From Alphaproteobacteria bacterium (lineage in GTDB: Bacteria; Pseudomonadota; Alphaproteobacteria; Micavibrionales; Micavibrionaceae): a stretch of 6,792 nt of DNA. The translations under genes and the position numbers were made by a program. Positions within the stretch are counted from its first letter, which is position 1. Every line of letters starts with the position of its first letter. The notes beneath the pieces were generated by a model. It had not been told where the DNA came from, ran no database searches, and saw only the letters and a list, made by a program, of their open reading frames with translations. Below, in pieces: positions 1-6,171 of this stretch. The DNA is taken from NCBI GenBank assembly GCA_023301785.1, contig JALZUF010000203.1, positions 1 through 6,792 of the forward strand, given 5' to 3'.

Positions 1-770
1 GATAACATCGCACGTACCATTTCCTTGTCCCCTGTTGGGAATACATCAATAATACGATCAACTGTTTTAGCCGCGGTATTCGCGTGCAACGTTGCAAAAA
101 CAAGGTGACCTGTTTCCGCCGCCGTCAGGGCGAGTGAGATTGTTTCATAATCACGCATCTCCCCAACCAAAATAACATCAGGATCTTCACGCAACGCGCT
201 CTTTAGGGCATTTTTAAACGAATGTGTATCGCGGCCTAATTCACGGTGGTTAATCAAACTCTTTTTCGACGTATGGAAGAATTCCACTGGATCTTCAATC
301 GTCAGAATGTGCTTACCTTTTGTTTCATTAATGTGGTTAACCAAAGACGCCAAGGTTGTCGACTTACCAGAACCTGTCGCCCCTGTAATAATAACAATAC
401 CTTTTTCCAGTTCCGCAAACTTACGAATAGATGGTGGTAAATCTAACTGGTCCATTGTCGGAATTTCAGAAGGAATAGTTCTGAAAACGGCCGCCGCGCC
501 ATTACGCGTGTTAAACGCATTCACACGAAAACGTGCCTTATCTCCAAACGAGATCGCCATATCCAATTCAAATTCACGTTCATAAATTGCACGCTGGTCT
601 TCTGACATCACCGAATAAAGCATGGAGCGAATTTCTTCACTTGATAAAGCCTCAGCCTTGACGCGTTTTAATTGACCATTCACACGAATGATTGGCTGGC
701 ACGTTGCGCTGATATGAAGGTCAGATGCATTATTTTGCATCGCAAAAGCAAGAAGTTGGGTTAAATCCAC
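1..770 (-). CDS. pilT: Type IV pilus retraction ATPase PilT (C-terminus cut by the window edge)
   Basis: Hexameric cytoplasmic ATPase that drives pilus retraction by disassembling pilins at the inner-membrane platform. The visible 256 residues read like PilT from the first codon: an N-terminal MDLTQLL segment with ASDLHIS (15-21), then FRVNAF (81-86) and AVFRTIP (94-100). The Walker A is GATGSGKST (130-138), the Asp box HILTIEDP (154-161), the Walker B region DPDVILVGEMRD (196-207), and the His box GHLVFATLHA (221-230). The reading frame is still open at base 1; PilT proteins are usually about 340-370 residues, so roughly the last quarter is missing. The start is GTG at 770, chosen because the protein then aligns with PilT from residue 1, AAGGGG lies 10 bases upstream, and an in-frame TAA lies a few codons further up. 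It is the last gene of the block, separated from the previous one by 184 bases. PilU is the main alternative, but the motifs fit PilT better. Confidence 0.95.
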   Translation of the reverse strand, partial: MDLTQLLAFAMQNNASDLHISATCQPIIRVNGQLKRVKAEALSSEEIRSMLYSVMSEDQRAIYEREFELDMAISFGDKARFRVNAFNTRNGAAAVFRTIPSEIPTMDQLDLPPSIRKFAELEKGIVIITGATGSGKSTTLASLVNHINETKGKHILTIEDPVEFFHTSKKSLINHRELGRDTHSFKNALKSALREDPDVILVGEMRDYETISLALTAAETGHLVFATLHANTAAKTVDRIIDVFPTGDKEMVRAML

Positions 771-780
771 GAGTCTTAGT

Positions 781-786
781 CCCCTT
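781..786 (-). promoter_or_regulatory. Ribosome binding site of pilT
   Basis: On the minus strand AAGGGG lies 10 bases before the GTG at 770. It is one of the clearest Shine-Dalgarno sequences in the window and supports the GTG start. Confidence 0.65.
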
Positions 787-787
787 A

Positions 788-814
788 ATTATAATTCTTA
801 AAATTCAGCCTCAA
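788..814 (-). promoter_or_regulatory. Candidate pilT promoter
   Basis: Minus strand TTGAGG (809-814) and TATAAT (788-793) are 15 bases apart. The -10 is a perfect consensus and the -35 matches 4 of 6, but the spacer is short. The -10 also directly abuts the AAGGGG ribosome binding site, so the transcript would have a very short leader. A second -10-like box, TATAAA, lies at 837-842 without a good -35. pilT may instead be read from the upstream genes. Confidence 0.25.
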
Positions 815-954
815 AGAAAGTGAAACCGTTACATTATTTATACCCGATATTTACAAACGAAAAGTAAACAAAATGAGATAAAATCTTACTTATTAGTTTG
901 ATGTATTATGCAACATCGGTCAACACCCTAATCCATACGAAAACCTATCGAATT

Positions 955-1422
955 TCACGGCATTAAAAACCAGACGCTAGAAATAAATAACACTGCAATT
1001 ACAATAGATTGGCTTATTTTCTTATACTTGAAAATCAAAACCGTTTGGCAAAAAATAAACGTAAATACAAACAATAATAAGATTGTTTTAAAATTGAATT
1101 CCATAAGGATGAAAATGGCATAACATCCCCCCCAAACAAAAAGCTCTGTCATCAGATACTGAACAGGAATTTTTGTTTTACAATACGCGCATTTGCCGCG
1201 TTGAAATAACCAAGAAAAAACAGGAATTAAATTTTGAGTATGTAAGACGTGCTGACAACTTGGGCAAAACGATCGCGCTTCATGGTCATGGCCTTTATTC
1301 CAAATCCAAGACTTCCCTATAGAAGCTCGATAAATAACTGCCGTGGCAAAGCTACCTAAAACAAGACCAAGAAATATAATAATTAAACTTTGAAGATAAA
1401 AACTATCCTGAAGCAAAGACAA
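955..1422 (-). CDS. Prepilin-peptidase-like protein with only the N-terminal DiS_P_DiS domain
   Basis: Membrane protein of 155 residues matching the N-terminal domain of PilD/GspO-type leader peptidases. It shows a first membrane segment ending in LGSF (22-25), the two cysteine pairs CPSC (53-56) and CAYC (78-81) expected to bind zinc, NLIPVFSW (64-71), and a conserved-type Glu at 93. Two to three further hydrophobic segments follow before the stop. The A24 peptidase part is absent: full enzymes have about 250-290 residues and two catalytic Asp in the second half, whereas here the only Asp are D6 and D46. It therefore cannot cleave prepilins by itself. The start is uncertain: TTG at 1422 gives a complete first membrane segment, but no Shine-Dalgarno is visible. 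The gene begins 9 bases after the TPR gene and in the same frame. It could be the methylation half of a split enzyme, an accessory protein, or a degenerate remnant. Confidence 0.75.
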   Translation of the reverse strand: MSLLQDSFYLQSLIIIFLGLVLGSFATAVIYRASIGKSWIWNKGHDHEARSFCPSCQHVLHTQNLIPVFSWLFQRGKCAYCKTKIPVQYLMTELFVWGGCYAIFILMEFNFKTILLLFVFTFIFCQTVLIFKYKKISQSIVIAVLFISSVWFLMP

Positions 1423-1431
1423 TGTATGAAA

Positions 1432-2466
1432 TTACAAACGTCTAAGCGCGGCCAAACGATCATAAATCTGATCTCTTGGAAGAAGTGAAGTCGCGCTGTT
1501 GCTTACGTCAATTTCCAATGCCTTTTGATAATACTCAATCGCAGAAGTAGATGAGTTTGCTTTATCTAAAACAATCGCAAGATTGTAAAAGTGTAATGGA
1601 TTTTGTGGTTCCATTGATGATGCAACACCAAGGTAACGGCTTGCTTCTTCAAGATTACCCATCTTCGCGCTTACCAGCCCAAGCTGCGCTGCAACGACTG
1701 GGTTTTCCGCACCGCTGTTCCACATCTTCATAAGCTTGTTATAAGCTGTGCGTGGCTGACGCTGTTCCAGTAAACCCATCATATTAGAAATCGCATTTGA
1801 ATTACGCGGATCAACTTTTATCAGCTCTTCATAAGTTGCAACGGCAGATTCATTAAAACCATTTTGTTGCTGTGCCACAGCCAAACCCATAAGAATTTGT
1901 GGATTTTTACGATTCTTTTTATACAAACCTTCATATAACTCTAACGCCGCAGAATTACGCCCTAGCTTAAGTGCGCGCTGCGCGGCAACGATTTTTGCTT
2001 GTTGGCTGTTTGCAGGTGCATTTTTATGCACAACAACAAAGCTAGATCCTGGCTCATACCGTGGATCAACTTGACGTGGTCCCGCTGATGCACCAAGACG
2101 ACCTGGGCCAACTGAACTTGAATCATAGTAAGTCCCTGAATAAGGAACAGTTGCAGGTTGGTTAATTTTTTCATCAGCAAATAAATCATCATCCAGTTCA
2201 ACCAAAACATCTGGCTCTTCTGGTTCAGCTGTTGGAGCCGCCAAAGGGGCTGTTGGTTTTGCTGTTGCCGACTTACTACCTGGCATTCTTAAAGTTGGTG
2301 CCTCAGATTCTGGAACAACTGTTTGAACAGGCTGTATTGGAAGATCATCCAATTTCATATCATCTTGCGCGCTCGCACTCATTGGCGCCATCGAGATAAC
2401 CGCGATAGATATAACTAACAAGCTTGCTTTTGTTTTTAGAATGTTTTGACGATATTGAATAGTCAT
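1432..2466 (-). CDS. Secreted TPR-repeat protein of the pilus cluster (MshN-like or pilotin-like role possible)
   Basis: Exported protein of 344 residues. A Sec signal peptide covers 1-33: basic start, hydrophobic core around 15-27, and an ASA cleavage site before Q34. There is no cysteine, so it is not a lipoprotein like PilF or Tgl. Residues 35-155 are low-complexity, rich in Pro, Ala, Glu and Asp, with an acidic stretch at 81-99 and a Gly/Ser/Tyr-rich part at 108-142, probably a flexible linker. Residues 156-322 form about five tetratricopeptide repeats, clearest at 189-222 and 289-322. TPR proteins act as scaffolds in pilus assembly, for example MshN in MSHA and PilF for secretin assembly; the role here is inferred from context. 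The ATG at 2466 is well placed for the signal peptide but has no clear ribosome binding site. A 93-base gap with a promoter separates it from the ABC gene. Confidence 0.85.
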   Translation of the reverse strand: MTIQYRQNILKTKASLLVISIAVISMAPMSASAQDDMKLDDLPIQPVQTVVPESEAPTLRMPGSKSATAKPTAPLAAPTAEPEEPDVLVELDDDLFADEKINQPATVPYSGTYYDSSSVGPGRLGASAGPRQVDPRYEPGSSFVVVHKNAPANSQQAKIVAAQRALKLGRNSAALELYEGLYKKNRKNPQILMGLAVAQQQNGFNESAVATYEELIKVDPRNSNAISNMMGLLEQRQPRTAYNKLMKMWNSGAENPVVAAQLGLVSAKMGNLEEASRYLGVASSMEPQNPLHFYNLAIVLDKANSSTSAIEYYQKALEIDVSNSATSLLPRDQIYDRLAALRRL

Positions 2467-2521
2467 GACTGAAAAAACCGATCGTAGAATTAAATGTGAT
2501 AGAAAATGAAAATTACAGGAT

Positions 2522-2530
2522 ATTATAACA
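2522..2530 (-). promoter_or_regulatory. Extended -10 promoter upstream of the TPR gene
   Basis: The minus strand reads TGTTATAAT: a perfect TATAAT at 2522-2527 preceded by the TGn extension. No good -35 is seen 16-18 bases upstream, where the sequence is T-rich, which is tolerated by extended -10 promoters. Transcription would start near 2515, giving a leader of about 50 bases to the ATG at 2466. It sits in the only sizeable gap among the upstream genes. Confidence 0.5.
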
Positions 2531-2559
2531 AAGAAAACACAAAAAAGAAATTATGAAAT

Positions 2560-3261
2560 TTAAGCCTCAATAAGCTTTAAGAATGCCCGCTCAATATCAT
2601 CTTCCCCTGCCTTTTTAAGCATTTCTTTGGGTGTTCCGATGAATATGATCGTTTTATTGTGAAAAACCGCTACACGATCACACAATTCAGCCACATCAGC
2701 CAAAATATGAGAACTCATGAAAACGGAGCGATTACTGGCTTTGGTCTCTTTAATGATCGCTTTTACTTCTTGGCGTGCCTTTGGATCCAAGCCACTCATC
2801 GGCTCATCCAAAATCAATAATGGCGCTTGCGTAAGAAAATTAGCAATAAGACCCAACTTCTGGCGCATTCCTTTTGAGTACGAATTCACACGTTTTTCTA
2901 AAAACTCTGAATTTAACGACAGCTTTTCAACAGCTTCACGCGCATCAGATAGTGATATTTTTTGCTTATAAAGCTCTAATGAGAATTTAATAAAGTCAAA
3001 GCCAGACAAAAACCACGGCGGATCAAATCTTTCTGGTAAATAAGAAAAGCCCGCTTTGCCATCTTGCAAAACGATATCGCCAGAAAACTTTTCACGTAAG
3101 CCCAATATAGTTTTAATTAAGGTTGTTTTACCCGCCCCGTTTAAACCAACAAGCCCAAATACTTCACCTTTTTTAATTTCAAAAGATACATCTTTGACAA
3201 CCTCATTACGATGATACCCCGCATGAAGCGATTGAACAGATAAAGCGATATCAGAAGACAT
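2560..3261 (-). CDS. ABC-transporter ATP-binding protein (PilH-like by context)
   Basis: A 233-residue nucleotide-binding subunit of an ABC exporter, of the CcmA/NatA-like class. It has Walker A GLNGAGKTT (39-47), a Q-loop region with YLPE (74-77) as common in this class, signature YSKGMRQK (128-135), Walker B LLILDEP (148-154), D-loop SGLDP (156-160) and the switch His at 185 in SSHIL. All catalytic elements are present, so it should hydrolyse ATP. There is no membrane segment, and a partner permease is needed but absent from the window. It starts 10 bases after the stop of the P-like gene and is probably co-transcribed with the pilus genes. The Myxococcus pil cluster contains an ABC transporter (PilG, PilH, PilI) required for pilus production, and PilH is its ATPase; equivalence here is inferred from position. 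The ATG at 3261 has only AGGA 13 bases upstream. An unrelated exporter ATPase inserted in the operon is the alternative. Confidence 0.9.
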   Translation of the reverse strand: MSSDIALSVQSLHAGYHRNEVVKDVSFEIKKGEVFGLVGLNGAGKTTLIKTILGLREKFSGDIVLQDGKAGFSYLPERFDPPWFLSGFDFIKFSLELYKQKISLSDAREAVEKLSLNSEFLEKRVNSYSKGMRQKLGLIANFLTQAPLLILDEPMSGLDPKARQEVKAIIKETKASNRSVFMSSHILADVAELCDRVAVFHNKTIIFIGTPKEMLKKAGEDDIERAFLKLIEA

Positions 3262-3271
3262 TTATATAATA

Positions 3272-3877
3272 TTATCCTGGTAAGAAAACGCGTGTATCAA
3301 TATTAAAACGCTGATGCGATCTTAATTTGATTGGGAAAATCTGATTTGTGTATTCATCAAACCACTTAATTTTAACTGTGTTTTTACGAACCACGATATC
3401 CAACACTTCTGGTGGAATACGATCAGGCGTTACTTTTTGACCATTCAACCAAATCGTCCAATCACCGGCAGACAAGTAAACAATACCGCCTAATGAAAGC
3501 TCACGAGGGCCTTTTATAACAGTCCCATCTTCGGCACGTCTGATCTCACTATCTGTAGGCGCACGTGTAGTTAGGCCAAGGCGCGCTTCTTGGATAAGGC
3601 TTTCTTCAGACGGTGTGAAAAACATTGATGGTATTAAGGTTGGATCAATACGCGGACGCACAAGCTCAATACGGTCAACCATTTCATCAACCAGCTTATT
3701 ACCGCTTTTTTGAATCGGCGATAAAAATGGCAATTCTTTTTGAACGTCTTCATTCATTTGAGCGACATTAACCTCGACATCACCATCTTGTGGAGGTGGT
3801 GTTTGCGCGTTGGTCGAAGCGTTATAAGTAACCACAACGAACAAGCATAAAAAAGATAAGAGGATATTTTTAAACAT
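3272..3877 (-). CDS. Periplasmic PilP/GspB/MshK-like pilus assembly protein
   Basis: Exported protein of 201 residues. Residues 1-24 are a signal peptide with a hydrophobic core (5-17) and likely cleavage after TNA; it could also stay as a membrane anchor. There is no lipobox. Residues 25-125 look extended, with a Pro-rich start. Residues 126-201 form a compact beta-rich domain that contains LGGIVYL (129-135), DWTIWLNG (139-146) and a C-terminal FPIKLRSHQRF (181-191). This matches in plan the small C-terminal domains of PilP, GspC, GspB and MshK, which connect the inner-membrane complex to the secretin: a strand-rich fold with an 'is there a shorter site, NG..., then hydrophobic ending' layout. 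Its place directly after the PilO-like gene is the canonical place of pilP or mshK. Its start overlaps the stop of that gene by one base (TAATG), and GAGGGGG lies 7 bases upstream, a strong ribosome binding site. Exact family membership is uncertain. Confidence 0.75.
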   Translation of the reverse strand: MFKNILLSFLCLFVVVTYNASTNAQTPPPQDGDVEVNVAQMNEDVQKELPFLSPIQKSGNKLVDEMVDRIELVRPRIDPTLIPSMFFTPSEESLIQEARLGLTTRAPTDSEIRRAEDGTVIKGPRELSLGGIVYLSAGDWTIWLNGQKVTPDRIPPEVLDIVVRKNTVKIKWFDEYTNQIFPIKLRSHQRFNIDTRVFLPG

Positions 3878-4524
3878 TATCGTGCCCCCTCATTTGAAAC
3901 AGCCAAGCTGTCATCTGGCACCATTGTCTTCCATGATGCTGTAATGGTCGCCGTAATAACAGGCTCCGCTTCGCCAACACCAATTTGTCTTAACAATGGT
4001 TGTGTAATTTCTTTTTTGCGTTCCAACTTCACGTCTCTAATAATAAGTTGCCCTGGAAAACCATAGTTTAAGAGATATATAAACTTATAAACATCCGCGT
4101 CTTCGATGGCGCCTAGTGAAAAATCAATATCCGTATTTAAAATTTTATAGCCAGCATCTTTGGCTTTTTCATTTGGAACTGTCTGCGCAGGACTAATCGT
4201 GTAACGTGCCGATAATAATCTGCTTTCTTGCTGCATCGCAATAATACGTTGCTTCGCAACAACACGATTTTGTGGATCAAAAAATCCAAGCTTTTGCACG
4301 TTCGCAAATTGATCTTTTTGCTTATCGAATTCTTCCATGCCTTTGACAAGTTTATTCATGTCTTTGGTCATCTCAGAGATTTCACGTTTTTCTTTTCTAA
4401 GTTCACGCTCTTGCTTATCTAAAGCAGGTTGCACCATTTGCGATTTGTATAAAAACGCAATTACGATAAAGCCCGCCAATAGAGCAATAATCAAAAATTT
4501 ATTAAATCCTATGGTTCTAATCAT
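3877..4524 (-). CDS. PilO/GspM/MshJ-like inner-membrane alignment protein
   Basis: Bitopic inner-membrane protein of 215 residues. It has a short basic cytoplasmic tail, one membrane helix (about 9-27), a long charged stretch rich in Lys, Glu and Met that should form a coiled coil (about 33-75), and a periplasmic alpha/beta part (about 100-200) with the size of the ferredoxin-like domain of PilO and GspM. Such proteins pair with PilN or GspL and link the cytoplasmic actin-like component to the periplasmic P-like protein. The assignment rests on architecture and gene order rather than conserved residues, which are few in this family. Its ATG overlaps the stop of the M/N-like gene in ATGA, suggesting coupled translation, with AGGG 8 bases before the start. 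Confidence 0.8.
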   Translation of the reverse strand: MIRTIGFNKFLIIALLAGFIVIAFLYKSQMVQPALDKQERELRKEKREISEMTKDMNKLVKGMEEFDKQKDQFANVQKLGFFDPQNRVVAKQRIIAMQQESRLLSARYTISPAQTVPNEKAKDAGYKILNTDIDFSLGAIEDADVYKFIYLLNYGFPGQLIIRDVKLERKKEITQPLLRQIGVGEAEPVITATITASWKTMVPDDSLAVSNEGAR

Positions 4525-6143
4525 TTCAAAGGCCCTGTAATCATAATTTCTGCCGTATAATCTTCTGGCTCGTCATTTTGTGCTGATGATCTGCCGGATT
4601 CACCAACAAAGTTACCCGTGTAACTTAGGTCAGCAACTTGCTTAACAACCTTCACATCATAATTTTGTAAGTTATTTTGCAGACGGTCTCTAAAATCATT
4701 GATCAACTCAACACCAAGATCAGAATCCACATCTTCATCAAAAGATAATGTCATGATGCCTTCAATTTTATTAAGCTTCTTAACATTATCGTCTTCGTTA
4801 TTTCTATTTTTCTTACCGCGGTTAAGAATTTTCTGTTGAACAACATTTTCAACAGGTCTTTTTAATACAAACTCATCTAGGTTCAAATCTGCACCAATTG
4901 AATTACCAATCGCTTTAATTAAAGGTAGCGGCTTAATCTTTTCCGCCCTAATTTCATTGAACGTTTCAACAGAATTTTTCACGAGAAGAAAATCAAAGCC
5001 AATCGCCTTTTTCTTTTCCAGTTCTACATCATATTCTTGCTTAACAGACTTCATACGCTCTTCCGTCATGCGCATACTGTCATTCACTTCCAACGACTTT
5101 GTCCATGCTGTAAAAGCTTGATAACCAAAATACGCGGCGCCTGCAAGCAAACCCAGAATCACAAAATTGGCAATACGTTTTGGCTTAGTGATGCTATCAA
5201 CAACCGTTGTTTGCATCGGCAATCTAAACTTGCCCTTGCGTCCTAAATACGCGGCATGAAGCGGGTCCGCATAACGCAAATCCTTTTGCATACCCAAATT
5301 AACATTCATAAACTTAGCGGCCTGCTCAGCATTTAAGACCTTAAGATTACAATTAACGCTAATCGCATTCTCAACATATTGGTCAACAACGTCGTTACCA
5401 ACAATTAAAACGTTTAAACCGTCAGTTTCTTTGTACCCAAATCGGGTTAAGTAACTCATCGTCGCATTAAGCTCACCAGAAATTTCCTTTGCCCAAAGCT
5501 CAGGTTCAACGTCTGTATCAACAATCGGGCTCATTCTTGTAAGAGCAAGCTCACCATTACGTGTTACGATCTGCCTTACACCGCCGCCTTCATGTTGTCC
5601 CATAAAGATCGTCCACGAAGCACGACCTCTAAATTCTTTAAATGCTTTGACGGATAGGGCTTTCACCATTGCCGCTGCTTCGATTGGTAATAGGTACAAT
5701 CCAACAACAGTAACGTTTGCACTTTGCACCGCGCTCATTGTTTTTTGGAACGCATCTGATGCAGGAATAGCCGCAAACAAATAAGCTTGCCCTTTCCCAG
5801 GCTGCGCCATATTCGCAAGACGCTCATCTAATTTAAGCGCCGCGCGAATTTTATAATTTGGAAACGCAATACCAAGGCGTCTTTTTAAGACATTGGCACG
5901 GTCCATAAGACCAACTTTTGGCACACGCTCTTTACGGTAATGTTGTTCGACCATGTCGTTCAAAAGAACAACAGGTTTTTTCTTACAATTCTTGGTTAAG
6001 ATGTGTTGAACTGTTTGCTCAAAGTCATCCGTATTCCATGTAATGAATTCTACAAATCGTGCGCCCAACGAAGTAACCGCAAAGATTTGCAGTCCCTCGT
6101 CACCAAGGATTAAAACTGTTTTTGAGGAAGATAGAAAAGACAC
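4521..6143 (-). CDS. GspL-like or fused PilM-PilN-like pilus/secretion assembly protein
   Basis: Inner-membrane protein of 540 residues. Residues 1-320 are cytoplasmic and have the length and alternating strand/helix pattern of the actin-like domain of PilM, MshI or GspL, starting with TVLILGDEGLQIFAV (9-23) and including a Gly-rich turn HEGGG (184-188) and VLIVGND (245-251). One membrane helix follows (about 323-343), then a coiled-coil-like charged stretch (350-380) and a periplasmic alpha/beta region to the end, as in PilN or the GspL C-terminus. Positions 436-456 form a very polar Lys/Asn/Asp insert inside that region. Such proteins recruit the assembly ATPase and join it to the O/M-like partner, whose gene overlaps this one by 4 bases. 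The start is GTG at 6143: an in-frame TAA lies six codons upstream and no ATG is near. AAGG is 12 bases upstream. GspL is usually about 400 residues, so this protein is long. Confidence 0.8.
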   Translation of the reverse strand: MSFLSSSKTVLILGDEGLQIFAVTSLGARFVEFITWNTDDFEQTVQHILTKNCKKKPVVLLNDMVEQHYRKERVPKVGLMDRANVLKRRLGIAFPNYKIRAALKLDERLANMAQPGKGQAYLFAAIPASDAFQKTMSAVQSANVTVVGLYLLPIEAAAMVKALSVKAFKEFRGRASWTIFMGQHEGGGVRQIVTRNGELALTRMSPIVDTDVEPELWAKEISGELNATMSYLTRFGYKETDGLNVLIVGNDVVDQYVENAISVNCNLKVLNAEQAAKFMNVNLGMQKDLRYADPLHAAYLGRKGKFRLPMQTTVVDSITKPKRIANFVILGLLAGAAYFGYQAFTAWTKSLEVNDSMRMTEERMKSVKQEYDVELEKKKAIGFDFLLVKNSVETFNEIRAEKIKPLPLIKAIGNSIGADLNLDEFVLKRPVENVVQQKILNRGKKNRNNEDDNVKKLNKIEGIMTLSFDEDVDSDLGVELINDFRDRLQNNLQNYDVKVVKQVADLSYTGNFVGESGRSSAQNDEPEDYTAEIMITGPLK

Positions 6144-6171
6144 GTTTCGAGATAACCTTTAAAAATTTAAA

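Larger units (their letters stand above)
771..954. other. AT-rich spacer upstream of pilT
   Basis: This 184-base non-coding stretch is the longest gene-free interval in the window. No plausible ORF or C-terminal extension of the neighbouring peptidase-like gene can be read in it. It holds the pilT ribosome binding site, weak promoter candidates, and two small inverted repeats: TTTAC/GTAAA at 850-854 and 864-868, and GATGT/ACATC around 900-917. No strong intrinsic terminator is visible. Confidence 0.6.

Noticed and set aside
246..585. Two overlapping plus-strand ORFs of 64 and 92 codons
   Set aside because: They lie wholly antisense to pilT, whose Walker A and other motifs are intact in the minus-strand frame. 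Their translations show no recognisable domain.
899..917. GATGT/ACATC stem as a terminator after the peptidase-like gene
   Set aside because: The stem is only five pairs with a loop of eight and no following T-run on the minus strand, too weak for an intrinsic terminator.
1962..2210. Minus-strand ORF of 82 codons in a second frame
   Set aside because: It overlaps the TPR gene in another frame, across its linker and the start of the repeats, and has no recognisable domain.
4137..4540. Short ORFs on both strands (4137-4349 minus, 4228-4422 and 4337-4540 plus)
   Set aside because: All fall within the PilO/GspM-like gene, which is supported by its membrane helix, coiled coil and overlaps with both neighbours.
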